From: Stictocephala bisonia
Lineage: Eukaryota > Arthropoda > Insecta > Hemiptera > Membracidae
Assembly (NCBI GenBank): GCA_035578905.1
Contig: JAQJVL010002605.1
Coordinates: forward strand, 1-64,000
DNA: 64,000 bases
Reading direction: 5' to 3'
Part shown: positions 11,134 to 20,771 of the stretch, one piece after another
Numbering within the stretch: position 1 is the first letter of the stretch
How the letters are laid out: each line of letters starts with the position of its first letter
The notes under the pieces: model-generated
What the model saw: only the letters and a program-made list of their open reading frames with translations
Database searches by the model: none
What the model was told of the DNA's origin: nothing
Position numbers and translations under genes: made by a program

Positions 11134-11164
11134 AATCTAACTGATGAAATCAGACTGTGTCTGT

Positions 11165-11677
11165 TTATATATACATATAAAAATAACTAAAATACTTTTT
11201 TAAGCATGAATCTAAATTTATAGGAAAAGAGTAGTATCGGTCATGTCTATTTTCGTCCCAATGATGTAAGGAATCTCTATATTTGTTTCTTCCATTTAAA
11301 TAAACTTCCCTATAATGACAATCGTCAAAGTAATTGTCGATCCCCCATTCATCTTCGAATCGCCAATCACACATACATGATGTTTGCGGGACTATAATAC
11401 CAATGATTTTTTCGTTTTGTTTAATAAAAGACGAAATATGGTCAGATTCTACTATTTCGGGGTTCAAACTTATAAATGCATATAGTTCTGTATGGTTTTG
11501 TATGTATTCGTTATACCAAAAGGGGTCCAAAGATAACACTGTATGTAGTTCTGTCCAAAAGGGGTCCAAAGATAACAGTCCATGTAGTTCTGTTTCGTAT
11601 AGTGGTGGTACTTGTCTTTTTAATCTGTAATATATCCCCGCTGTTGTGTTTGTCTTAGATATTGCCAACTGTAAATC
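11165..11677 (-). CDS. Unknown protein, possibly the C-terminal half of the F-box gene
   Basis: An open frame of about 167 residues without a clear ATG. Rich in aromatic residues, no membrane segment. A 36-bp direct duplication (around 11518-11590) creates a repeat LLSLDPFW/VLSLDPFW. It follows the F-box frame directly and differs from it by one nucleotide of register, so the two may once have been one gene split by an indel. No family recognised. Confidence 0.4.
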   Translation of the reverse strand, partial: DLQLAISKTNTTAGIYYRLKRQVPPLYETELHGLLSLDPFWTELHTVLSLDPFWYNEYIQNHTELYAFISLNPEIVESDHISSFIKQNEKIIGIIVPQTSCMCDWRFEDEWGIDNYFDDCHYREVYLNGRNKYRDSLHHWDENRHDRYYSFPINLDSCLKKYFSYFYMYI

Positions 11678-11693
11678 GACTTTCTTTCCGATG

Positions 11694-12065
11694 TCATTTT
11701 CCGATCACTTTGGAAAACGTGAGATAGAATTTTAAAGAATAACTGTGTTTACCCTCCTTTTTTAAAAAAATATGAAACCAACGAGGTTCGTCACTTTCTA
11801 CTTTGAAATGTACTGTTTGGAAGGTCTCGTCAATATGACCGAGGTATAAGGCTTTACCATACAGTGACGTCACATAGTCACATTGTCCAAGAGTACGGTT
11901 GATTGTATAGTTTGCCAAACAAGAAAACTGTTTAAACTTTTTATTACTGTGTGAGTGTAATTTCTCGTAAAGAAACCAAAAATATGAGTCTGTAATGAAA
12001 CTAACTTGTTCAATTGGTAGGTTAAGTAAAATCTGCATTTTAACCTCAATTGGTAAAGTATCCAT
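11694..12065 (-). CDS. F-box-like protein (123 aa)
   Basis: ATG at 12063-12065. The N terminus MDTLPIEVKMQILLNLP is a good match to the start of an F-box (LP-x-E-x-x-x-x-I-L-x-x-L), followed by an aromatic-rich region. F-box proteins recruit targets to SCF ubiquitin ligases; viral F-box proteins often redirect host degradation. No counterpart is seen in Mav-2. With the RING and BIR genes it suggests that Mav-1 carried a ubiquitin/apoptosis module. The match covers only about 30 residues. Confidence 0.5.
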   Translation of the reverse strand: MDTLPIEVKMQILLNLPIEQVSFITDSYFWFLYEKLHSHSNKKFKQFSCLANYTINRTLGQCDYVTSLYGKALYLGHIDETFQTVHFKVESDEPRWFHIFLKKEGKHSYSLKFYLTFSKVIGK

Positions 12066-12081
12066 TTTTACTAGTCGAATC

Positions 12082-13050
12082 TCAACCGACTAATGATTTG
12101 TAACGGCTATTGCCAGCTCCTAATATAATTTTAGCTTCTTTTAAGTCTTCGATTATGTTTTGAATTTCGTTCCTATGGTTAGCATTTCCGGCCTCTGTTG
12201 AAGCTATAATTAGTTTCAATCTATCACATAATTCGTTTGGATTGTCCCAATAGGAAATGTCACGTGATCCAATGTCTTTTAGCCCTCTACCGTACATTTG
12301 TTGGGGAAATAATACGGAAATTATATTTTTATATTTTATGGAATTTGTCGGTCGGTTAATGTGATTATGAGGTAAATAACCTTTTTTATGCGCATTCATT
12401 TTTATCAGTACATCTTTATAAGCGTCCAAGTCATCTTGTGTGTATAAATTTTCGTCGGGTTGTCTTTTAAATAATAATTCGTAAAGACCTTCGGTTCGTT
12501 TGTACTGCACATTGTTCAAATGAATGTTTCCTTCGTTGTCGAATGTAAGCAGTTGATTACCAACCATTAATTTATCACTGTCTATATGTGGCCCGTAAAT
12601 ATTGTCCATTTTATTCCTAACACCAGCCTCGTCTTTCAAAAGTTTTAACACGTATTTTTGTGTAATGGGTGCGTTGAACGTCTCTAAAACGTACTGTGAA
12701 GCCTCGTGAAACTTTGCGGGGCTTTGTATCTATTGACTAACTGAGGGTGGGAGGGAAGATGATTCAAACACTTGTGTGTCTTGAATAAACGACGGTCCTT
12801 TAGGCGTAGACATGTAGTCTGGCTTAAAATTATCCTGCTCGTCCGCACTGAGGTCCATAGGTTCCTCCTTTGGTTTAGTTTCCATCTCTGTTCTCTTTCT
12901 AAGTTCAGTCAAAATTGGTTTGTACTGTTTTTCTAATGTTTGCTCGGTATACATGTTACCCAACTTGAAAGCGCGATACTTGCGGCGAACAGCATCTTGC
13001 AACTGTACAATTCTTCTCGTAAGAGATTGATGTTTACTGTTTCGTTGCAT
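12082..13050 (-). pseudogene. Coiled-coil structural protein, split
   Basis: Homologue of Mav-2 31193-32161. The N-terminal half (12730-13050, IVQLQDAVRRKYRAFK, TLEKQYKPILTELRKR) is a predicted coiled coil that ends in a stop at 12730. The C-terminal half (12082-12651) holds GNIHLNNVQYKRTEGLYELL, SIKYKNIISVLFP and YWDNPNELCDRLKLIIAS, all conserved in Mav-2. I associate the GT-x-GLxELL...KYKNIIS pattern with the DUF8207-type domain of arthropod Maverick proteins, from memory. Role in the virion is inferred from its position among structural genes. Confidence 0.7.
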
Positions 13051-13104
13051 GTTTATAAATGATTAAAAATTTTCAAAGTTTGTTCTTTTGTAAAAGAAAG
13101 GATA

Positions 13105-13281
13105 TCAAAGTCCAGGACGTGGGTAACCACGTCCATTAATGTAAGCTAAAAGCACCGGACGTATAATTCTTTCAACATCATGAATCCTACGTTTAAAACA
13201 GTCTCTATCCTGTTTTAACATTTCCTTGGGAATATAAAACACAGTTACTGTGTCATTAAAATGAACCTTTTTCTTTACCAT
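13105..13281 (-). CDS. Small PPP1R15/GADD34-like protein (58 aa)
   Basis: Its ATG (13279-13281) overlaps the stop of the upstream 83-aa gene as TAATG. The N terminus carries KKVHFNDTVTV, an RVxF-type protein-phosphatase-1 docking motif in the same context as GADD34 and herpesvirus ICP34.5 (KVxFSxxVxV). It is followed by DRDCFKRRI and a downstream Pro-Val-Leu-Leu, the pattern DRxRFxRRI...L-x-P-x-L of the PPP1R15 core. The linker is shorter than usual (16 residues against about 29 in GADD34). Known members bring PP1 to phosphorylated eIF2alpha and restore translation. The homologue in Mav-2 occupies the same place after the ATPase. Confidence 0.6.
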   Translation of the reverse strand: MVKKKVHFNDTVTVFYIPKEMLKQDRDCFKRRIHDVERIIRPVLLAYINGRGYPRPGL

Positions 13282-13532
13282 TAGGGTAGTTCAACTTGTC
13301 TAAAGAATAACGCTCGTTTTTTATTTCTTCTCAAATAACGAATTATCTGTTTTAAGGAAACACCTTTACCATCAAAGTCCAGACCCTTGTAATATCGTCT
13401 CACTCGAGTGTCAAACCACTTAATGACTTCTCTTCTGTTTAAGTCCTTGAATATATAAGTTCGCTTCCAACCGTGTCGCCATTGTGGAACTTCAGCTACA
13501 GTATACTCGTCGTTTTCAATAGTTTTATCCAT
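13281..13532 (-). CDS. Unknown basic 83-aa protein
   Basis: ATG at 13530-13532, stop overlapping the next start. Rich in Arg/Lys and Trp (WRHGWKRTYIF, VRRYYKGLDF, LRRNKKRALFF). No family recognised and no counterpart seen in Mav-2. Tight packing with its neighbours supports a real gene. Confidence 0.5.
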   Translation of the reverse strand: MDKTIENDEYTVAEVPQWRHGWKRTYIFKDLNRREVIKWFDTRVRRYYKGLDFDGKGVSLKQIIRYLRRNKKRALFFRQVELP

Positions 13533-13541
13533 AAATGATTT

Positions 13542-14427
13542 TCATCTCTGTATAGGCTTACTGTCAACACCATGTAGGTCTATAAGATAAGAGTTCAATA
13601 ACCAGAACTCTGTCAGATTAGCACCAGTAAAGTTACGCCACTGTTCGTAGAGTTCATGATTTGTAATTGTATTCAAGCTAATACCGAATTTATTACAATG
13701 TTTAGCGAGCGTAGGTAATGCATGATTTAGAAACTCTACAGTATACAGTCCTTTGGCTAGGTTGTTTGCACCAGCAAATGGTTTTTTCCTTGTACCATCT
13801 GGTAGGCCAGACGGCTGTGTGGCAAAAGAAACATTATAGCTCACATTCAAATAGCAATTGGACTTAATTAACTGCTCGTAAATCCTCGTGGGGGAGCGGA
13901 TGGGAATTGTTCTCATCCGTCACGTGCACACATCTGCTAGCATGTGGGAGTTTGCATGAGTAATCTAACAGCTGCATGTACACATGTGCAAAATTTAAGC
14001 TTCCATGACGGTCAGCCAGTGGTAGAGCGACATAGTTAAATATATCAGGGAACGGTCTAAATCTTGAAATCATATTTTGAGGTTGTCGAACCGTACAGTT
14101 TAACATGTTCTCATGGTAAATAACTAGTTGAAAGTGTACTCCTTGCTCTTCACTTTTTGTTAAAAACCGTATCCACAAGTCACGATTGTACATTCTTTCA
14201 CTCAGGAATATCATTAATAGTACAACCACGGGTGTTTGTAAAATTGTATGTTTGTTTCTCCAACATCTGTTGTTAAATTTACTCAACTTTCTACTACAAT
14301 AATTTCCACAAAACCTTTTTTTATCCGCGTAATACTTTGTGCATAAATTTGAACTTATGCGTGTCTTTACCTTACACTCTGGTTTCTTAAACTGGGCAAC
14401 GTCGTTATAATAGTAGAAGCGCACCAT
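13542..14427 (-). pseudogene. Branching-glycosyltransferase-like protein, frameshifted
   Basis: The frame from ATG 14425-14427 runs through VVVLLMIFLSERMYNRDLW, LVIYHENMLN and RCVHVTDEN, then shifts near 13890 into TIPIRSPTRIYEQLIKSN and FAGANNLAKGLYTVEFLNHA. The C-x-x-V-T-D/S-E-x-x-x-P-I-R-x-x-x-x-I-Y arrangement resembles the core-2/I-branching beta-1,6-GlcNAc transferase and DUF266 group. The Cys-rich N-terminal third (NRCWRNKH, CGNYCSRK) is unassigned. Absent from Mav-2. Family call is by pattern only. Confidence 0.4.
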
Positions 14428-14479
14428 TTTGTAACCTGTCACTAACTGATGTTGTAAATTAAAGTTGACCGTATTTATA

Positions 14480-15163
14480 TTACGAGACTAAAAACTTGTC
14501 AAAACCAATTCTGTATCTCCCTTTATCTAATTCACAATCATTACTAATACAAATAAAACTATAATTATCTTTCCAAGCTAAAGCGCACATTTCTTTAAAC
14601 TTTTCAAAACTCATGTCTGTATTTACATGGTCATTGTACACATGTTTGAGATTTGTTTCGTCCTGTTTGAATAAAATAATCAAGTTTGTATTATCTCTCA
14701 CTAACTGTTTAGGTATCCTACTGTAGGTTTGTCCTATATAAAAGGAATCAATGTTATTATGTCGACCCATGGTAAAGTAGTTGCGTATATTATCGTGTTT
14801 TTCACACGCAATGTCGTCAAAAATCATAATACAATTGTTTTTAGCTTCTTTAGGTGGTAAGACTTTAGTGTTTTCATCAAATACAAAGTATCCAATTTCC
14901 TTGGGTAAAACACTTTTTAAAAATTGATACTTGGGTTGGTGTAGAGACTTTGAAAAAATGTAAACATTTTCAAACCTTAATCCGTTTGGATCGAACAACA
15001 TGTTGAACACAACGTTTGTTTTGCCACAATTACTTGGTCCAGCCACTATACACCTTATAGTGGATGGTAATAATGGACCATGTTTAATGCCACTACCTGT
15101 GCGTATAGTGTACATGTCAAAGTTTTCAACTGGAAGTTTAGTCGTCTGTTCAATAACACGCAT
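14480..15163 (-). CDS. FtsK/HerA-type DNA-packaging ATPase, intact
   Basis: Start ATG 15161-15163 (MRVIEQTTKL). Walker A is GPSNCGKTN at about residue 42 and Walker B is CIMIFDDIA; a Q-rich sensor GQTYSRIPKQL and an FKQDETNL segment follow, as in the A32-like packaging ATPases of Mavericks, adintoviruses and large DNA viruses. About 227 residues, the usual length. It pumps the genome into the capsid. It follows the integrase with its own promoter in the intergenic gap. Homologue: Mav-2 32719-33423. Confidence 0.93.
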   Translation of the reverse strand: MRVIEQTTKLPVENFDMYTIRTGSGIKHGPLLPSTIRCIVAGPSNCGKTNVVFNMLFDPNGLRFENVYIFSKSLHQPKYQFLKSVLPKEIGYFVFDENTKVLPPKEAKNNCIMIFDDIACEKHDNIRNYFTMGRHNNIDSFYIGQTYSRIPKQLVRDNTNLIILFKQDETNLKHVYNDHVNTDMSFEKFKEMCALAWKDNYSFICISNDCELDKGRYRIGFDKFLVS

Positions 15164-15170
15164 TGTCACG

Positions 15171-15207
15171 GAATGATTGTCAATTGAACGTACGAGTCAT
15201 TTTTATA
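15171..15207 (-). promoter_or_regulatory. Core promoter of Mav-1 ATPase
   Basis: TATAAAAA on the minus strand (T at 15207) and TCATTC with A at 15174, 33 nt apart, 11 nt before the ATG. The box overlaps the integrase stop region. Confidence 0.55.
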
Positions 15208-16132
15208 CAAGTTCATTCCTATTTATCCATGTATTGTGTTTACCATCGTACCCTAACCACTTTACAAGTAATTTGTCTCCTTTTTTCCTTATTACTTTTT
15301 CTACCAAGTATACATCATCTGTTTTGGATTTCTGTAGCTCTTTTTCATAGAAACTTCCTTTAATAACGTCACCGGTATGGTCTTTAAAGAGGTAGGTTGT
15401 AGGAATAGTAGTTTGGACTTTGTACACAGTAAATATCTCGTTAGTCCAGTTGGGTAGGTATCCTTTGTCAAAGACTTTTTTATACTTATTTATCCTCACC
15501 TTGTCGCCTACTTTAAAACGGACCTTTTTATCCACTGTATTGTACCTTTGTCTGTTTTTATTAATGTTTTTTCTGACTATGTTTTCATTTCTTTTGGTCA
15601 CATGACTTGGAGCCATGCCAATAGTTTTGTGTTTTCTTGTGTTGTATTCTTCCAACAAAGAAGGTAGCATCTTGACCCACCGATACTTACCTTGCTCTGT
15701 GAACTTTCGCCACATTAATGCTTTGAGACTGCGGTTGAACCGCTCTACGATGGACGCCTTCTTGTCACTGTAGCTCGAGTAATGGTTTATACCATATTTT
15801 TTCATCAACTTTGTAAATCCTGCGTTGTAAAATTCTTTACCCACATCAGTTTGTAAGTGTTTCATTTTATTCGACTTTAATATGGGTGTAATGGCTTTAA
15901 CGATTTCTGAACCAGTCTTATCTTTTAATGGGACAGCAAAGGCGTATTTGCTAAAACAGTTTATTATTGTTAAGATGTACTTGTACCCTTGGCTTTGTTT
16001 AGAATAGGGTATCATTCCAACCAAGTCCGCTTGGAACAAGTCTTGTATTCCCTTAACTTCTACAGGTCTGGTAGGGAATCTTTTTCTAACTGGAGCATGT
16101 AGCTCTCTTGCTATCTGCTCTCTTACACTCAT
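15203..16132 (-). CDS. Maverick integrase with chromodomain, intact (309 aa)
   Basis: ATG 16130-16132. The retroviral-type DDE core is complete: D in FQADLVGMIPYSK, D in HLQTDVGKEFYN and E in ASIVERFNRSLKALMWRKF, 35 residues after the second D-type motif. A C-terminal SH3-like strand (VGDKVRINKYKKVFDKGYLP) and a chromodomain (VEKVIRKKGDKLLVKWLGYD) follow. The enzyme inserts the element at 6-bp staggered sites; the chromodomain may steer it to marked chromatin. 308-aa homologue in Mav-2. One of the few uninterrupted Mav-1 genes. Confidence 0.95.
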   Translation of the reverse strand: MSVREQIARELHAPVRKRFPTRPVEVKGIQDLFQADLVGMIPYSKQSQGYKYILTIINCFSKYAFAVPLKDKTGSEIVKAITPILKSNKMKHLQTDVGKEFYNAGFTKLMKKYGINHYSSYSDKKASIVERFNRSLKALMWRKFTEQGKYRWVKMLPSLLEEYNTRKHKTIGMAPSHVTKRNENIVRKNINKNRQRYNTVDKKVRFKVGDKVRINKYKKVFDKGYLPNWTNEIFTVYKVQTTIPTTYLFKDHTGDVIKGSFYEKELQKSKTDDVYLVEKVIRKKGDKLLVKWLGYDGKHNTWINRNELV

Positions 16133-16188
16133 AATGGAAGAATGGAAGGGTTTAGGTAAAGTTTAACAATTTATTTGGTTTTTTTGGT

Positions 16189-16259
16189 GTATGGAGCCCC
16201 ATCCTCGCTCCATACGGTGGCAGTCGACCATAAAAATAATATAAATATAGTTCACTGCC
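16189..16259 (-). ncRNA. Double-hairpin element, copy E
   Basis: Stem 1: GTATGGAGC (16189-16197) with GCTCCATAC (16207-16215), loop CCCATCCTC. This is a different stem from copy A with the same loop type. Stem 2: GGCAG (16219-16223) with CTGCC (16255-16259) around a longer AT-rich loop. On the minus strand it precedes AATAAATT and the integrase start, as in Mav-2. Confidence 0.6.
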
Positions 16260-16350
16260 TCCCTGCCAATTCTAAACCCTTTCACACACCCTGGACCTAC
16301 GGATACTATCCAGCCATAGAGTGTCCTTTCACACACTCATTTAATCTAAC

Positions 16351-16490
16351 GAGCACTCACATTCGCTTTTGGATACGGGTTTTTACACCTCAGAGCCACA
16401 TTCGCTTTTAGATACGGGTTTTTACACCCCAGAGCCACATTCGCTTTTGGATACGGGTTTTTACACCCCAGAGCCACATTCGTACAGTCA
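16351..16490. repeat. About 43-bp tandem repeat, three copies
   Basis: Three copies of CATTCGCTTTTGGATACGGG plus TTTTTACACC(C)CAGAGCCA between the BIR gene and the double hairpin. No function evident. Confidence 0.8.
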
Positions 16491-16560
16491 GCTAATCCAT
16501 CTCATTCAGACCGTAAAAGGGTTTAGTTGTTTCCACATACATCTCTACCAGCAAACTGAA

Positions 16561-17013
16561 TTAAAGGTAGGCCATTAACAAAATACAGTTTGGAGAGTAT
16601 TTTTTATGCTCATCAAATGGAACATCACCCTCTTCCCAACATCCAATATGTATACCACATGAGAAACAGCGAACTGCATCGCTATAATTTAAATAATAAA
16701 AGCCGGATTTTGCCATTACATGTGGGTTGAGGAATGGGACTGGCCAATTTAGAAAAGTGTCCAGCCGCACGTTTTCAAAGTGATACTGTGGTGGACCGTC
16801 TTTTTCACAAAAGTAAATTTGTATCAAGTTCTGTTGGATTGATTTTGGAAGGACTAATTGTTTAATTTCAAAAAAGTTATTAAAGTTTTTACATAGTTCC
16901 ACTGCAGCGAGAGAAGCAAGTGAACCGATTGGCGCCATTAGTGCAAGTGACGCAATAAGAACAGGATGTGGGAAAGGAAGGAGTGGTGGGGGAAGGGAGT
17001 TGTGGACAGTCAT
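16561..17013 (-). CDS. BIR-domain (IAP-like) protein, 150 aa
   Basis: ATG 17011-17013. A baculoviral IAP repeat occupies about residues 77-146: R-x-D-T-F-x-N-W-P, GFYYLNYSDAVRCFSCGIHI and CWEEGDVPFDEHKKYSPNC. The zinc ligands have the exact C-x2-C-x16-H-x6-C spacing. The N terminus (about 50 residues) is hydrophobic and Pro-rich. There is no RING in the same frame, unlike most viral IAPs; a RING gene lies separately at 3098-4631. Such proteins bind caspases or IAP antagonists and block apoptosis. Located 28 bp after the polymerase gene; absent from Mav-2. Confidence 0.85.
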   Translation of the reverse strand: MTVHNSLPPPLLPFPHPVLIASLALMAPIGSLASLAAVELCKNFNNFFEIKQLVLPKSIQQNLIQIYFCEKDGPPQYHFENVRLDTFLNWPVPFLNPHVMAKSGFYYLNYSDAVRCFSCGIHIGCWEEGDVPFDEHKKYSPNCILLMAYL

Positions 17014-17041
17014 GGAGAGGATGGAGTAGGGCTAAAACGAC

Positions 17042-20000
17042 TTACGTCAAGATGAGTTTGCTTTTATATTTATTTTGTAAGGTACGTTTTAATTTTAGTT
17101 TTGGTTTTTTAGTTGTGTAATCATGGTCGTGTTCTAAAGCTCGTTTTTTGTTAATTAAATGGTGTCCGTAGGCCAAAGTATCAATACCGTTTTCCAAAAT
17201 GTAGCGTTTGTCGTCAAAGGGGGAAAGTGATAATTTTGAAATGTGTTGTGTGTAAATGTTATGTTTTTCACTACGGATGTTTAGAGCGGATGTTGTTTTT
17301 GTCAAATGATTTAAAAGACAGTCTTTGTACATTTCGTGTTTCAATTGTTTTTTTATCGCGACTCGGGGGACGCCTTTGGCTACCTTCTTTTCCTCTAGAT
17401 TAGAATTTAGAACGGAGTAGCATTTCGCTCTCAAGCCAATTATTTCCCTAGCCGGATTTGAGTTTAGTTCATCTTTAAATTTTCCTAACGCTTTTTTGTT
17501 TACATTACAATAACATGGGTGGCTAGGTGGATAGTCAGACGTATCGAAAAGGTGTAATTCATTTTTCATATCTGCGTAAACTTCAGGAGTATATACGTTG
17601 TAGAATAGTGAGTCTGTGTCAGTCATACAAAGTTTTATGTTTTTCCCATACTTTGTAATTGCCCAGTTGTAGTGAAAGTTGTACATTATTAATTTTGAAA
17701 TTTCCAATACTAAAAAATCCAACATAAATGGGTCTGTTTAAAAAGATCGTTTGTTTTTTCAAAGCCAATCCCGCGATATCTTTATTGTAAGCAAAGAAAG
17801 TCTTGAGTCTAGGACTAGCTGACCATTTAACCAATTGTTTCTCATTATTTACAAGTTTAAAGTCTATCCTAGATCTTACATTTTCCAATGATTTCCCGTA
17901 CGTAGCGTTATTCATTAATTTGAAAAAATCTTTTTCAAAGTTATTTTTAGACTGTTTTCTTTTTTCGGTATTGAAGTTAATAAATGGGGCTAACCAGGCA
18001 GACTGTTTAAAACTTAGAGCTCTGTGGATTTTAGTCTGTACAAGTCCAAGTTCGATGTAAAGTTTCACAGTGTGGTAGTGTACATCGTACTTGGTTTTGT
18101 CAGAGAGAGTAGTCAGTAGTTTTTCAGTCTTGGCGGGTTTATAGTCGAATTCGTCTAGCAAGTCCCTACAGTATGTCGATAGCATGTCATATGTCACCAC
18201 TTTTCGTTCGGGGGCCAGTGGAAAGTCAGAATGTAAGTCGTGTAAATGGTCTGGGTAGTGTAAGTCAACCTCTAAAATGTAACCTATGTCAGAGTCGTCA
18301 GGTACTTTTGTAATGTCAATGTCCTGTGGGTCGATCCATTTGAAATCGGACTCTGGGAGTCTATCAGACAAATTGGTTCCGTAAAAATTGTTACAGTCAA
18401 GATAAAGGAGATAGTTGGTTGGTTTTGTGTTGACAAAGTGTGGTAAGTAAGGATTGTTGGCCTGAGCGTACCGGTTAGGTATCATGGAGACACCGCCCCG
18501 GATCCCAGACTCAACAAACAGGTGCTGGTCAATGTCAGTAAGTAGTTCAAGTTTTACGTCTGTCATTTTTAGCATGGAATTCCATGCTAGTCCGGGGGCA
18601 GAGTAGACGTTACACGGGTCAATACCGTAGTAAGTCATACTTGTCGTCCTAAAATTTTCAAACACGTCGGCAAGTAATAACACGTCTGTGAGTAAGTACA
18701 GGTCATGGTACTCTTTCATAGAAGTCATGTCAAAGGTTGTCCATACAGTTTGGGCGTGTGTGTAGTCGTCATCAGTGATAGGTGTTTTGGTTAAGTCGTT
18801 GTAGAACGCCTCCTTGGGAGGCAGTTGGGTCTCGTTAAATTTTGATTTGTCTGTCATTTAAGTGTAGGGAAAGACGCCTTTGCGTAGAAGTAAGTCTGTG
18901 TTGGTCATACACTGTCCTAAAATTTTGAATTTGGAAGCCCCGTCAGTAACTAAGTTGGACACGAGTGTGTCCAAAGAAGCGTTAAGGAATTGGAGTGAGT
19001 CAAAAAATCGTAAAGATTCAAGGGTGACTGAAATGTACCGCTCACTGGTTGTAGCGATACATGACAGTTTTTCTTTTTTGAATTTACCTAACCCTTGGAT
19101 CAAGTGGTGGCAGTCATAACCTCTGAGGTTATGGAAAAAGACTGGAATGTGATTGGGAACTTTATAGTTTAAGTTACATGAATTGTGGGCGGGTCCCAAG
19201 AACTGTCCCGTTAAGTGGTTATGGTTGGCCACTTTGTCTCCGTCTAAAGGTTTTTGACAAAGGTGACAGGTGGTAGCGTTTTGGAAAATAATTTTGTCTT
19301 GCGGAGACATTTTAATAGGAATGTTTTTATGAATAATTGGTAAGAGCTCTTTAGACTCCTCAATCAAACAATTTAGAAAAGTATCAACAACATCGGGGCC
19401 GCTATAGACTTTAGGTTGTTTCATTGGTTTGCCATTACTGTCAATGATTACATAACAAAAACCAGAGGGGACGTGATGGGCAGTGTTTGTGGTATGTGAA
19501 GTAGTAGGGTTATTCAGTGCTGTGTCGATTGGAACAACGAAGAACTCGAAGTCACAGTAAATGGTGAAGGGGACTTTGTGTGTAAGTGTATAGTTTGTGA
19601 AGGACATGTATTTTTCGTCATCAGTAGGAAGTCTGGTCTTTTGTGCACCGTGTGGTGAACACAAAGGTAAGTGGTTAGTAAGTAAGTCTTTAGTCCAAAA
19701 TCTGTGTAGGCAGTAGTCACAGTAGAACATAGCTGAACGATGTTTAGTCAAGTGAGCTAAAATTCGGGACAAGTCAGTAATCAGACAGTAGTGGGAGGTA
19801 GTGTCAGTAGTCAGTAGTAACAAGTTGATGTGGTGAGCTCTAAATTTTTCTTTGGTTATTCTTAGGGGGTAAATTTCATCGTTTTCAAATCCAAAGACAT
19901 TTACAGATAAAGCAGAGTTCAATTTTTCAAATTTATCTAAATCGGTAATTTTGACAGGATAGCTAATCCCAGACATATTTAATTTATTTTCAAGTTTTTT

Positions 20001-20537
20001 GTAGTAGCTTATTCGTCTATTTCGGTCAGGGAACAATTGGGCAAGTACAGAGTACAGGAAACATTTTTGATCGTAATTTCTAATATTTACAATTCCCTGT
20101 TTGGAATGGTTAATTTTTTTCGGGTTGGGTATGTAAGAAGAAGAGTACAAAGGTTGAAATTTAATAATGAACAGATCTAGGCGTAAAACGTTTTAAAGTA
20201 CCCACCCACTACCCTGGCTAACCCACTTAGCCACGCTTTCTAAAATTTTGCCAATAGCTTCAGAGTATTGAGTATCTAGAGAATCGGAAGGTAGCAAAGG
20301 ACGGGTTTTACCGTGAAAGAAAGGTGAAGTGGAAATTTCCTCGTTGTTTATTGTTTTGGTGAATTTAATTTGGACTGCAATGTACTATTTAACTCCCCCG
20401 AGCCTGTTAAGATGTTTATTTATTTCAGACATAATTTTATTTTTATGTTCAGTAAGTACGTTAAGGAGATCGGAACCGGAAGTGTCGAATCGACGGGATA
20501 TGGTGACCAGGTTATCGTTAATGGCAAAGGATTCCAT
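17042..20537 (-). pseudogene. Protein-primed DNA polymerase B, broken
   Basis: About 1,160 codons from ATG 20535-20537 (MESFAINDNLV). Exonuclease motifs: TIYCDFEFF, FHNLRGYDCHHL, LTDVLLLADVFENF. Polymerase motifs: YLDCNNFYGTNL (A), KLMNNATYGKSLENV (B), MTDTDSLFY (C). Breaks: TAG at 20385-20387, TAA at 20190-20192, TAA at 18858-18860, and a frameshift in a T run near 17712-17725. It is shorter than the Mav-2 enzyme and lacks the N-terminal zinc fingers. The family replicates linear genomes from a protein primer bound at the TIR ends. Confidence 0.92.
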
Positions 20538-20771
20538 GGTTAGGATGTGATTGAATTTACTTTAAATTGATTAAAAAATAATTATTAAATTAAAGTAAAA
20601 CAAAGGGTACAAAATACCGTACAGAGAACGGTGCTCAAAATATAAATTACAAGATAATTGTATTTAATATCGAGTAGGAGCAAAGTGAAGACACGTCTAA
20701 TCAGTGCGAGCGCAAGAGTAGAAGTGAGAAAGATTACTTGTGGTAGGTAGGGAGGGAGGGAGTAGAGCGCG
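20538..20771. other. Mav-1 polymerase upstream region
   Basis: No gene. It contains ACCGT(A)C-AGAGAACGGT near 20617, similar to the sequence at 40062-40078 in the Mav-2 polymerase leader, so a common leader or regulatory site is likely. Confidence 0.4.
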
